The translations under genes were made by a program, and so were the position numbers. From Brachionus manjavacas (Eukaryota > Rotifera > Eurotatoria > Ploima > Brachionidae): 64,000 nucleotides of DNA. Every line of letters starts with the position of its first letter. The stretch's first letter is position 1. This document shows positions 11,145 through 21,765 of the stretch, in pieces. The stretch is from NCBI GenBank assembly GCA_019054805.1, contig JAHQIY010000010.1, positions 1,533,501 through 1,597,500 of the forward strand, read 5' to 3'. The notes beneath the pieces are model-generated. The model did not search any database. It saw only the letters and a program-made list of their open reading frames with translations, and was not told the origin of the DNA.

Positions 11145-11939
11145 TTTGATATAAACTTTATTTAAAAGCAGTTAAGTTAACAAAATACATTTTTATTCGT
11201 TCAAAATATTAAGAAAAGAGATAATTTTTTAGACAAGAAAAAGGAGAATTTAAAAAAAAAACGTTTTGCTTTAAAGATCAAAAAAATTCGGCCGCTAGTT
11301 TCTCATAAAATAAAAATTTTTAATCAAATATTGCATAACTAATTTTATTAAGTACACATGTGGATGTATTTTTGGATTTTCAAAGTATCAAATAAATGAA
11401 AGTTTTGTTTTTTTAATTTTTATTTTATTTTTTTATATAGTTGGCTGAAAAAAGGAGAGATTACAACAAATTTTTCTTTTTTAATAAAAATTTTTAACAA
11501 TTTTCTCCTATGGCGGCGCAATAATATCTCAAAAGATGGTGTGGTGATCGCTACAACCCGCAACTTGGCCAAATAAGTAAAACAACTATTTATCTAAAAA
11601 AGATATTAATTAGCTTAATTGTATTCCTAAATTTTCATTTTAATAAATTTAAAGTTTTTATTATAGATTTTATTAGAAACTGTCTATTTTAGTAGAATCT
11701 TGTCTTTTTCTCTAATTTTAGCTAAACAATTAGTTTTCTTTATTTGGAACGACATACACATTTTTCAACCTTAAATCCAGTCGTTATTTTAAGAAAAGAT
11801 TAATAATTTATTTTTAAAGTTTGAACTTCTTCTTCCCTTAATTGTTATAGTATTTCCTTGTGTGATTTTGGAGCCTCATTAACAGAAACAAAACTTTGTT
11901 ACCATCTGGCGCATGATTAATAATTCTTTTTTTGCACTA
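11145..11939. other. AT-rich spacer, nothing firm
   Basis: Probably partly old hAT interior (a GGCGGCG motif at 11511-11519), but no coding frame is left. Confidence 0.4.
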
Positions 11940-12452
11940 CAGTAGATCTCGCAAAAATGTTACGTTACCTAAGGTAACGGTTACCATTAGCGAACCGTAA
12001 GCGTTACCTTAAGCAGTTACCGTAAGCTTTAGAGTCAGATTTTCCATAAAATTTTAATTTACTCATAATTTTTCTTTTTTAAGTTCTGATAAAAGTGGAA
12101 ATTAACCAAGTTTTTAATTTTAATTTTTATTCAAAAAAAATTAATTCTTGTTAAACTTAAATTAATTAATAAAAAAAATTGATAAAATTGATAAAATAAA
12201 ATAATGAAATTAATTTATTTATTTCAAAATTTTGAAGATAAACAGTATCAAAAATTAATTTGAAAATAAAAATCATTAAAAATTTTTGATTTGAGATTTT
12301 TTTATAAAAAACTTGAGAAGGTAGAGCTTACGGTAGCTGCTAAGACTAATAGTAAAATGAACGCTCACAAGCTTTCGCTTACGGTAACTGCTTACGGTTC
12401 GCTTACGGTAGGTAACGCTTACGGTAACGTTACATTTTTGCGAGATCTACTG
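11940..12452. mobile_element. TA-flanked MITE (Tc1/mariner-type), 513 bp
   Basis: Perfect outer inverted repeats CAGTAGATCTCGCAAAAATG / CATTTTTGCGAGATCTACTG, each flanked by TA (11938-11939 and 12453-12454), the target duplication of Tc1/mariner elements. The arms are filled with iterations of CTTACGGTAAC and its complement (GTTACCGTAAG), at least ten within about 250 bases. No transposase frame is present, so it is non-autonomous and would need a transposase encoded elsewhere. Confidence 0.85.
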
Positions 12453-12454
12453 TA

Positions 12455-13070
12455 TATGCTTCAAAGATGATTTTAAGTCTTAGGTCCGTATAAAAATCAA
12501 GTTTTTTAAAGTTAAATGCAACACTAGAATTTGAGAATTTTGCTAAAAATTAAATAATTAAATAATAAACATTATTAAAGGAATTAATATTCCAATTTTA
12601 TTCAATTTTTTTCTTATTTTTTTTACTTTATTTTATATTTTTCTAAATTTAATTTCATCGCCAATATTGGCGTTTATTTTTTTGAAATAATAATAATAAT
12701 AAATAATAAAGTTTCACAATGCAATACTCTGATCTCCTTCGTTTAGCAAGTTGTTAGTATTTACCACTGTGTAAAATATTGGACATACGATTTGAATAAC
12801 AAACTTTGAAATTTGTTATAATTTTTTCCATCTTTTCCCCTTTTTTTGTTTTTTTCTTTATTATTTTTTCATTCTAGAGGTCGCCATTTATTAATAAAGT
12901 TATTATTTTATTTTTTTTTGTGTTATAACCGCGAACCGCCAGATCCTAACAGATCCGGAAGTAAGTTTCTAAACTATTAAGGGTTTATAGCAATATAATT
13001 ATTTAATGTTTTCATCATTTTTATCTACTTTTAAATTAATAAATCCCAGAATGTTACATATCGAAATTAA
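12455..13070. other. AT-rich spacer, nothing recognised
   Basis: Contains a short TAA microsatellite near 12690-12710; no gene. Confidence 0.5.
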
Positions 13071-13147
13071 TGCTCATCCAGCAATCAATGCCTGCTGATT
13101 TTGGACTTCAAAAAATTGATTTGGCAGCGAGTTCAGGCTCCATATTT
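13071..13147 (-). repeat. 77-bp fragment of LINE A 3' end
   Basis: CTCATCCAGCAATCAATGCC, followed by a TTGATTTGGCAG block, matches 1720-1800 in the C-terminal codons of LINE A ORF2, with a short deletion. It lacks the ACT tail. It lies about 190 bases downstream of the stop codon of the cysteine-rich gene and shows that LINE A is a multi-copy family. Confidence 0.7.
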
Positions 13148-13331
13148 TCTTAAATGTAATATTATTTCACCAAGTTTGAAAAAATAAATGAAAATTTTAA
13201 TTTTTTTTGTTTTATTTTATTTTATAATTAATTGTTGGTTCTTAATTTTAGTTATTCTTTTTCTTGATTTTTTATTTTTCTCAAAAAAAAGAAAAATTAT
13301 TAAAAGTTATTTACACTTTAAAAGTATAATG

Positions 13332-13502
13332 CTAATAATAGTATTGAACAGGAGTACAGCAACAGCATTTCTTGGATCGTTTGCAACAAGATCGTTTTGG
13401 CTTACAGGGATCACAAACTGGTGTGCAAACAGGTGCACATACTGGCTCATAAACAGGAGTGTATACACAGCATTCATCGCATCTGGACGATCTGGAACCC
13501 AT
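13332..13502 (-). CDS. 56-residue cysteine-rich protein
   Basis: Complete minus-strand frame, ATG at 13502-13500 and TAG at 13334-13332. It has 13 Cys in 56 residues (positions 8, 11, 12, 22, 26, 30, 33, 39, 40, 46-49). There is a repeated VC-x-P unit (EPVC, APVC, TPVC, DPC) followed by a basic segment (KPKRSCCKRSKKCCCC) and a TPVQYYY tail. No hydrophobic signal peptide is visible, so a cytoplasmic or structural role is more likely than secretion. The composition recalls keratin-associated, cuticular or metallothionein-like proteins, but I cannot name a family. A TATA box lies 77 bases upstream of the ATG, and the GC content is clearly above the surroundings. There are no close neighbours. 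Single-exon structure is assumed; the open frame, promoter spacing and composition make it a credible host gene. Confidence 0.65.
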   Translation of the reverse strand: MGSRSSRCDECCVYTPVYEPVCAPVCTPVCDPCKPKRSCCKRSKKCCCCTPVQYYY

Positions 13503-13578
13503 GATGTTGGTTAATTTAGATAGAATTGGAAATTAAATGCTAAAAAAGTTTTTTTTAAAACACAATTATCAGCAGCTC

Positions 13579-13586
13579 TTTTTATA
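13579..13586 (-). promoter_or_regulatory. TATA box of the cysteine-rich gene
   Basis: On the minus strand the sequence reads GTGCTATAAAAAGAGCTG, an excellent TATA-box match in a relatively GC-rich context. Transcription starting about 25-30 bases downstream would give a 5' leader of roughly 50 bases before the ATG at 13502. Confidence 0.6.
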
Positions 13587-15593
13587 GCACTAAATTGTAT
13601 AATTGATTTATCATTCAATTCATAAAATTTTTGCTCTGTTTGTATTCATTCTAGTATTAAAAATTTTAAACATACAAAATTTTATTTCAAAAATCAATAA
13701 ACTTGAATATTTTAGATGTCAAAAATTCATTTGAATTGAATAAGCATGTTGACAAAGAAAACAAAAACAATGATAATTAAACGAAATAAAACTAAAGATA
13801 CACAAAAATTTAAACAATTTTTAGATAAATTCTTTTACTCGTTTCTTATAATATATTTTCATTTTTCTTATTTTGATGATTTTTACTCTTTTAGAAAGGA
13901 TTCTAAATTTCAGCGAATGGTACTATTAAATTTAAATTAAAAAGATAACAAAAAGCTTCAAAAATTATTTATTTTTTTAACACTAATTTATTAATTTTTT
14001 CAAAACCATTATGAGGTAAAGGTAGTATAGATCAAAAAATCATTAAAAAATAAAATGAATATTACGGAAAAAAGATCTTTTCTTTTTAGGCTTTCTATTA
14101 AGGAGAATTAACCAAAAATAACGGATTATCAATAAAAATTCGATCTGACTTGAAAGAGTCATAACTCTCTGAAATATTCATATATTTTTAAAATTTCAAA
14201 AAAATTATTAAACTACATCAAAAATACAATTTTTTAAGTTTTTAGTCAATTTCTCTTTTTCTTCTTACTTTGTCAACTAGAGAGAAAACTCATTCCATAA
14301 AAGTTCCGGCAATGCAAAAAGTCCAAGTTTATTTTGAGCCCTGTAGCGGAAAAAATTCCCCCCCCCCTCCTAAAAAAGGTCGAAAATCGAATCCTAAGAT
14401 AGTGTGGACGTTTTGCATTTTCGCAACGTTAAGACTTGTATCAAGCCATGGTCTTTCTTTTTGATGTAGTTTTATTAACTATTTAAAAGTTAATCCATAT
14501 TAAAATCAAAATTATTCATAAGTTCTCGATTGATCGACTTTCCGATAAGTTAGGTGGGTTCTTATTCCTTAGCTACATACTCAATACTTAAGTAGATTTT
14601 TTATTTACTGTTGAAAATTTTTTCTTGCAAAAAGCTTTCGTAAAAAAGTAATGTAATTTTTTTGTTACCTTGCTTTTTAAAAGAAATTTATTTTAAATTC
14701 GTTTCTAATAATAGCCCTTGTTATTTTTTACTAAGTTATCTCAGAATAAATAACAAACAATTCGCCAATGTCTTAAAATTTTTTTTTTTTATTTTTCAAT
14801 ATTTTAAAATTTAATGAAAATTCATAATAAAATATTTTTTAAATTTTTTGTTAATGACGAGCTTACTTTCCAAAGATGAAGAGGAAGAAAATGAATTAGA
14901 TGATTTGAAAATTTATTATTTTTAATTTTTTTTTTATATAAAAAAACCTTGATTTGTCCCAAGACAAATCTATAGATCTTTAAAAATTGATAAGTTCTTG
15001 CTAAAGACCATTTTAGGTTAACATTACTATCGTAGTTGAAATTAAACTTTTTAGTGAAATAGAACAAGTTTAATTTTTGTTTATAAAATTGAAAAAAAAT
15101 ATTTAAAATTTTTTTTATACTTTTAAATAGTCATTTTAAATTAACGTAATCATCCGAATTGAGTGACATGTATTTAAAATAGAGTAGTCTATTTTAGTGA
15201 CACTCTGTTATAACATGTAAATGATTCTATAGTTACATGTCACTAAAAAATTTAATGACATATCACTAAATTGGGATAATCACGTTAATATAAAAATTTA
15301 AATTTAATCGTTTAAATGTTCATAAATATGCAAAACGTTTCATTCATGAATAATCAGAATGTAACTATTCTCATCTATTTTACTTTTTAAGAGGTTACTT
15401 TTTTTATAATTAATTGGAGTATTTAATACCGTATTGCCTCGTTAGATTATGCTGCACCACAAATTAATACACGCTTTTGGACCAAGCACCAAAATAAATC
15501 TCGCCCAGTCTAAAGCATTTTGATTAAGAACGCATGGTCTAATAATATTAGCCCGGGTTTAGGGCCGCATCAAACTCTGAAATTCTAAATTTA
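13587..15593. other. AT-rich stretch, nothing firm
   Basis: Holds a nine-C run at 14358-14366 inside a short GC-richer island (14300-14460) bounded by a 15-bp imperfect inverted repeat (14311-14325 and 14405-14419). No gene is supported. The last 170 bases (15425-15593) may be part of an older element into which the pogo-like element inserted, because GCTGCACCA occurs on both sides in opposite orientation. Confidence 0.4.
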
Positions 15594-16475
15594 CAGTTGA
15601 GTCTGGATAATGCGATGTGTTTAGGCGGAAAAATTGGGCATCGTATTTATCAAATTTGCATGTTAAAGGATGGGAAGAAAAAAATTGAAAATAAAATTTT
15701 TTTAAGGATTATTGTTTATTAAAAAATAGATTAAAAAGAAAAATATTTATCAATTTAACTTTGAAGACTGGTCGACGCTACAAAATTGATCCATTTTAGA
15801 CAACTGATCAATGAATAAAGAACAGTATTCGGTCTTTTGGGCAAAATACAATCGTAGTTTATCTATGCAATAGTTATTAAGGTAATATTATGCCTTTTTC
15901 AGTTAAATCCGTTCAACCTTCCATTGCTAGCTTTAGAATCAGTTTTATTTAACATAGTTGCATATCAAATAACCTGGGCTTGAAGCAATGGACCGTAAAG
16001 AGTAATATTTTTATATGACATAACTGATTTGAACCAGTGATCAAGGGCCTCTTCAATTTTAAAATATTATTAGAACCTCTCATTCTTTTAGAGCTGGGAT
16101 TGTTTAAATTATTTTCATATAAATTTTTTATCTTTACCTGATTCTCTGCCTTTAGAATAGAAGAAACAGGACTCTGAGGTCTATTATATTTTTCACAAGT
16201 TCTGTGACAGTGAAATTATTTTTATTAAAATCATTCGAAATTTCAAGTTTTTTTGTTTAAAAGATCAATATCGTATTAAAAACGAAGAATTGGCACTGAT
16301 TTGTTTGTTTTTTCCTGAATAAACCTATCGTAATAATTAGATATCGTATTAAAGAAACATGGTATTAACAAATAAATTTAAATGTTATTATGTTGGGGAA
16401 TGTAAATTATGAAAAAAAATATCGTTATAAAGCGAATATCGTATTAATCAGCATCGTTATAACAAGACTCGACTT
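15594..16475 (-). mobile_element. pogo/Tigger-like (Tc1/mariner superfamily) element, 882 bp, internally deleted
   Basis: Ends CAGTTGAGTCTGGATAATGC and, on the other side, the complement of AAGTCGAGTCTTGTTATAAC form imperfect inverted repeats of about 24 bp, with TA at 15592-15593 and 16476-16477. Subterminal copies of ATCGTATTAA and ATCGTTATAA occur at both ends, as expected for transposase-binding sites of pogo-like elements. The interior carries a decayed transposase on the minus strand. Confidence 0.8.
15750..16200 (-). pseudogene. pogo/Tigger transposase relic: DNA-binding domains kept, DDE domain deleted
   Basis: Reading on the minus strand from about 16200: a pogo-type helix-turn-helix end (PQSPVSSILKAENQ, then KNLYENNLNNPSSKRMRGSN), then a CENP-B-type HTH (KIEEALDHWFKSVMSYKNIT, YGPLLQAQVI, then after a stop SKASNGRLNGFN and KRHNIT). 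Within about 20 bases this jumps to a C-terminal segment, CIDKLRLYFAQKTEYCSLFI then DQLSKMDQF, ending at TGA 15750-15752. In intact pogo-like proteins roughly 250-300 residues with the DDE/D triad lie between these parts (family knowledge). They are missing here. Stops and frameshifts confirm it is dead. The retained ends are what a mobilisable deletion derivative would keep. Confidence 0.75.
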
Positions 16476-16589
16476 TAATGCGTCATCAAGACTTGAGTTA
16501 AAGACAAAAAATAAATGGAATTTTTTTATTCTGCAGTTGGTGCAGCACCAAGAATTAAAAATATAATATATTAGAAACATTAATTTCTT

Positions 16590-18066
16590 ATAATAATAAT
16601 ATATATAAGCTACAGCAAGATCAGCTTGCGGAGGTCACCTATGGTGGCTCCTTGCACATTACACATAGAAAAGTACTGAAAAAAGAAATACTTATATATT
16701 TTTTTAGGTCAAAATAAGAGTTAAGATTACATATTGAAAAAGCTGTAAAAAGAAAAAAATTTGTAAATAAATGTTCCTCTTCACGATTGTTGACTGGACC
16801 GGAAGGCATCGTATCGGTTCTTGAACTGGTTGACCGAGTTGGCGTCTATGACTGTAGCTGGCAGTGTGTTCCACTCGTTGACTATGCTGTTGGTGAATGT
16901 TTTTGCCCATTGAAGGCATTTGGTGGAGGCCTGGCCGGACAGTCTTCTTACATGACTTCTAATGCCTCCGGCGGGTCCGGGTTGGAATAGTGAACTTGCA
17001 GGAACCGGGGGGTTCACCCAGCTCACTTCGTTGATGCCTTTGGTGAGTTTGAACATTTGGATCAGGTCTCCACGTACACGACGCTCATTAAGGGGAGTTA
17101 GTTTAAGGACGCCAAGACGGTCTTCGTCAGTTTCTAATGCGAAGCACCAATTTGTTGGCCCTTCTTTGCACCTGTTCGAGCATCTTTGCGTCTTTCTTGC
17201 TTGAGGGGGACCAGACAACAGCGGCATTTTCCAGGTGGGGCCTAACGAAGGCACATAAAGAGTCCTGCAGGTATATATGGTCCAATATTTAAATGATCTT
17301 TTCAACTGGCCAAGTATTCCTGTAGCTCTGTTCACTTGATTTTTAATTTGAAAAGAAAATTTCAAGTTACTTGAAAAAGTGACTCCCAGATCCTTTTCTG
17401 TGTCGACGAAAGCTAGTGCACTCCTGAACTCGTCTTCTCCCATCATTATTTCGGATTGGGCGTAGATGTTTTTGCCGGACCTGCTGAATTCCATCGTTTT
17501 GCATTTGCTCCCGTTGAAGAGCATACGCCACGTGTTCGACCACTCGGAAAGTGCGTCGAGGTCATGTTGCAGTGTTGTTAGGTCACTGGTGCTTCGTATT
17601 GTGGAAATCAGTTAACTGTCGTCGGCAAATAGCTTGACTAGGTGACTGACCGCCGCTGGCATGTCGTTGATGAAAATGACGAACAGAAGCGGACCTAGGA
17701 CTCTTCCTTGAGGGACCCCACTTTACACAATCGGCAATTTGCTGACCCATCACTATCCGCTGCTGCCTTCCTGACATGAAGTCGCTGACCCAATCAACAA
17801 TAAGACATGGAAGAACCAATCGGACGTGGAATCCTCTATCGATGCCATCACTTATGCGGTCCACCGTCTCCAGTAAATTAATGACTGCTGACTTCCTCAG
17901 GACAAAACCGTGTTGTTCCGGAACGATAGCTTTGTTGCTGTAGAGGTGATCCATCATGACGTCTCTTACCATATGCTCCATCAACTTGCTGGGGATTGAC
18001 GTCAAGGAGATAGGTCTGTAGTTACAGGGGGCACTCCTGCTACCTTTCTTAAAGATGGGGCTGATT
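16590..18066 (-). mobile_element. CR1-like LINE B, 5'-truncated
   Basis: Minus-strand LINE fragment running from just before RT motif 1 (FKKGSRSAPCNYRP, about 18060) to a 3' untranslated end CTTGCTGTAGCTTA followed by an ATT-rich tail at 16590-16608. The same 3' end (CTGTAGCTTA plus ATT repeats) terminates the plus-strand copy at 44.77 kb. An imperfect inverted repeat flanks it (16478-16500 and 18094-18123). Confidence 0.8.
16781..18060 (-). pseudogene. LINE B reverse transcriptase, deleted and frameshifted
   Basis: From 18060: SPIFKKGSRSAPCNYRPISL, EQHGFVLRKSAVINLLETVD, then an in-frame jump from GIDRGFHVR to IVDWVSDFMSGRQQRIVMGQ. The jump removes RT motif A with its catalytic Asp (about 35 residues). 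After a frameshift near 17720 the motif B and FADD nucleotides are still readable in another frame (FADD at about 17616-17628). The C-terminal frame (17524-16781) reads KTMEFSRSGKN, DTEKDLGVTFSSNLKF, VNRATGILGQLKR, ERRVRGDLIQMFKLTKG and VNEWNTLPATVIDANSVNQF, ending at 16781. Codon use is GC-richer than its surroundings. Loss of motif A makes it inactive. Confidence 0.8.
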
Positions 18067-20139
18067 ATTTCGATTTTTTTTATCTTTTGTTTTAAACTCA
18101 AGTTTTGATTTGATGACGCATTAGTCACCAACGACACGAAAATCTTCACCTTCAGTTGATTTCAATGTTGATTTGACTTCATCAAAAAAAAGCACAAATT
18201 TGCGACAACTAATCATCTAGAGCACTTGGAATGCCAAAATATATGGTTTTAGGTCGAGACTCATTACTGTGGATGATGCTTAACTCAACGTTTATTTGCC
18301 CGTTTAAAAATCAATCTGAATAAGATATAATAATATAATAATACAACTATGCTAGTAATATTAACTTAAAATTATTTTTTTTTATCTGAAACTGAAAAAA
18401 ATATTTGAAACGTCGCACTTTTAAATGTGTTTAAATATAAAAGTAATTATGTGTAGGAATTCAAATACAAAAAATTAAACCATTTATCATCTGATGAATA
18501 TTGAAGACTAAAAAATTCATCTTCAGAGTCAAAATTTTCAATGCAATTATCAACGTCAAACTGGTCTGAACTACCTGATTCGATATCATTAAAATTGGAA
18601 TGCAACTCCAGTGCATGCACTGCTAAAGTTCGTTTTGATATTTAATAAAATTTCATTTTTAATTAAAATTTATCTGAAATCAATTATATAATGCTTAATA
18701 GTCCAAAAATTTAACCGGGTTTAAAAACTTCACCTGGGACTTAAAGTATAGTTTTTTTTTTAATATAATTGAAATTGATCAACAAAGCCAAATGAAAAAT
18801 TAAATCACTAAGATATTATTTACTAATAATTAAGATAATATTTTGATTTTTTGCAATCAAGAGATTCAATTTTTAAAAACATTTAGAATTAGTTTTCAAT
18901 TAAAGCGAAAATTAAAGTGAAAAAGAGAAATTTATTAGTGTTGGAAAAAACAAAATTTTCACATGCCTTAAGTCAAGTTATTAACTTAGACTTAAGTTTT
19001 TGCTTAAGAAAAACAGTAGTGGTATGATCAGAAAATATAGGAAAACGCTAGTTGATTTTACTTTAATTGTTTATTGTAAGTTAATTTATAATTTAAAAAC
19101 TATGATCTAAGAAAGGTATTGTCTTGAAATACGGAATTAGCTGGCAAGGTAAAATCTGGCTTGGTATTTCCTCTAAAGGGAAATATAAATTCCAATAAAT
19201 TAGCTCATTATGAAAAAACAATTCATTCAAACAAATTTCAAAAGAATTTCAAATGATGAATTTGGACAGGATTTTCAGGAATTTTTTGTCCTATTTATTC
19301 CAATTTTAAATTTATGAAGAAAATGGTTCAAATAAAGCAGCTGACGTAACAATAAAATTAATTATTTTATCAGAATTTAATAAAGAATTAAAATTTGATA
19401 TGTTGATTTTTCATAATATTATTTCTATTAAATAAAAGAGGGGAAATATGATTTTTCAGGTCTTTTAAATAAAATTTATTAGGTTTTGTTTTTCAAATTT
19501 TTTTTTCTCATTCTTAATTTTACTGTAAAAGAATGTGACGTAAAATGAAGTTTTTTTTCATTCACAACAAATATCCTTTTCCCTTTTACATAGGTTGTTA
19601 AAAGAGCCAAAAATAGCGTTTTTATTTAAAAATATCAAAAATGTTTTAAGAGATATTATATTTTAAGAATCTCAAGTCACAATTAATAACATTTCTTGCA
19701 ATTTTTCTTTACTGAATTTTGTACAAGTCTAATTAAAATGAAAAAGTATTTTGATTAATTTTTTTATTTTTTATTAAAAATTACTGTAATAGAGTAAGAA
19801 AATTTTAGGTAAATATAGTCGAGAAGAATTCAAATAAATTTTTAAAAAGAAAATTAACAAGGCGTTGAGTGTATTAATTAAGTGTTGTTTATGCTTCCGC
19901 TGTTGCTTTCGATGATGTGAATTTTGGTGTCAGAATGTTCAATTCGAAAGCCAGGATTTAAATGAGCACGTTAATGAAAAAATTTGGTGGTCTAAGATAT
20001 CAATGAGTTATCCTCTTCTTAGGGTTTATGAAAATCTACTTTTTTCTATATTGTTGCAGTATCTTGGTACTTAAAATGAAACGTAAAACGTAAACATAAC
20101 CGAGACTTTCACTAAACACCTCATTGACGACCGAATGTA
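18067..20139. other. AT-rich spacer with one possible coding relic (18447-18641)
   Basis: Apart from the acidic frame described separately and coding-like scraps at 18130-18305 (minus), nothing is recognised. The 18094-18123 segment is the inverted partner of 16478-16500. Confidence 0.4.
18447..18641 (-). pseudogene. Acidic 64-codon frame, possibly a piggyBac-type transposase N-terminus
   Basis: An open minus-strand frame without ATG reads SKRTLAVHALELHSNFNDIE, then SGSSDQFDVDNCIENFDSED and EFFSLQYSSDDKW, stop at 18447-18449. A basic start followed by a Ser/Asp-rich acidic stretch is typical of the N-termini of piggyBac-like transposases, but it is low in specific signature. No TTAA-flanked inverted repeats were found. 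It may equally be a host-gene exon. Confidence 0.22.
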
Positions 20140-20225
20140 AAACCAGCAGGAACTTGAGGGTCAAAAATCCCTTAAGTGATCACTGAAATGTAGATGGCAT
20201 GAGGCGAAGCAAGGGTAACTATTAA
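20140..20225 (+). repeat. Short RTE-like LINE C-terminal fragment
   Basis: CCAGCAGGAACTTGAGGGTC and GAGGCGAAGCAAGGGTAA match the RPAVTWRSTITKELIEMG-MTW-EARVK block seen at 33.05 kb and, on the other strand, at 51.55 kb, with several indels. It is too decayed to translate. Similarity stops at 20225. Confidence 0.55.
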
Positions 20226-20285
20226 ATTTTTCTATTTAGATTTTTTTTTAGTTTTTAATTTTTAATTTTTCATCGCATTTAAGGC

Positions 20286-21765
20286 GAAAAAAAGACCTGT
20301 TCGGGTTAGGTCCTGGTCCTGGTCCTTTACCAGTATATGTTCTCGTATCCGAAATACACGTAATTTTCGGGTTCTTCAAACAGGAAAAATTTTAAAAATT
20401 CATGAAAAGAACTAAAATTTTTGTTTAGTTTAATTTTAGTTGAGAATAATACTTTAATTTTTTTTCAAAAAGAAAAAAATAGATTAAAAAAAATCTTTTT
20501 TGTTAAATTTTATACTTTTTTCTTTCTTTGTCAAAGTTAATTAAAAAAAATTATTCGCTTTTTCAAAACAATATAATAATAATAAAATAAAAAAAGATAA
20601 TTTAAATTTCTCATAAAATGCCAAGACAAGCTCGCAATTTTAACCGTCGAAATTAACATGTTCCTTTACTGATCAAAATCGAGTTAATCAGGGAAATATT
20701 CGAAAATATTATAATCTGATATTAATTTTTTTAAAATACTTAATATTGATAAAACTAGAATTTTCCTTTATCTTAATTTTCTTTTATAAATATACTATAT
20801 AGCTTACATTCAATAAAAAATGTAAGCTTAGATGTGAATAAGGCACAAGATGGTCCTCTACTTATTTTTTGTTGGAATCAATTTATAAAGCTTACGAAAA
20901 GGAAGTGTTTGCCACTCATAATATATGTCCTTTTCAAAAGAAAAAATCATCTCTTTCCTAAAGATAGTACACCTTTTGTAAACTTTTTCGATTTTGACTA
21001 AAAAAACTGACTGGATAATTGGCGACTTAATACCTGGTCTTATTATAATCTTATATGAAACACTTGAGGCTATAAAGTTTGTCAAAAAATGCTTTATTCT
21101 TAAAGGATGAAAAACAAGAATCGAATCAGCTTCGGACTAGTTAATCTAAATCTACTCCAAGGCCATATCATTTACATGATAATGGAGATCTTAGAAATTT
21201 AGTAAAAGTCCAAGTCTTATCAAACTCAGGTCGATGTTTCACGAACCAATAAATTACACGAAATAAGGACTGAATGTTCTTCTTTTTATCTGTGTTTTTA
21301 GATTTTATTTGTGATGCTACAAATAGGCAAAATTCAACCCAAGCATTTTGGAGTCAATATAGCTAAAAGTATATAAAAGTAAATTTGGCTAAAGTTTCAA
21401 TTAAAGCTTTCTTAATACCGACATCAAGTGATTACATGTAAAGATTTTTCGGCATTTGTGGTCTAGTTTGTGATAAGAGATTAATAAACATTCCCGAAAC
21501 ACTAATTGAAAGAGTAATGTTAAGAGTGAATATTGATTGAATTGAATTTAGACCTAAATCAAGCTAGAAAATATAAGCTAAAAAAATTGAAATTCATTTT
21601 TTATAAAAAATTTTTAGTCTCTTAAAAGATTAAAATATAAAAAAATCATAATTTACTAAAATTTAAAATTTTTCTGTTAGAAAAACCCGAAAATTACGTG
21701 TATTTCGGATACGGGTACATTTAATGGTAAAAACCGAAACCCGTACCCGAACAGGTCTTTTTTTC
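20286..21765. mobile_element. Unclassified DNA element with about 90-bp terminal inverted repeats
   Basis: The left arm 20286-20375 and right arm 21679-21765 are reverse complements at most positions (shared blocks GACCTGTTCGGGT, ATCCGAAATACACGTAATTT, TTTTCGGGTT). The left arm has a small tandem expansion of GGTCCT. The arms are much GC-richer than the 1.3-kb interior. The interior has no long frame; a 75-codon minus-strand frame at 20858-21085 shows no motif. No target duplication is visible, so the superfamily is unknown. Confidence 0.65.

Noticed and set aside
14270-14464. 64-codon frame containing PPPP and a weak inverted repeat at 14311-14419
   Set aside because: The prolines come from a C run; the 15-bp repeat has no target duplication and could be chance or a very small unknown element.
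18130-18305. Coding-like minus-strand scraps (SNESRPKTIYFGIPSALDD; DEVKSTLKSTEGEDFRVVGD)
   Set aside because: Readable over two short frames but no family match and no defined ends.
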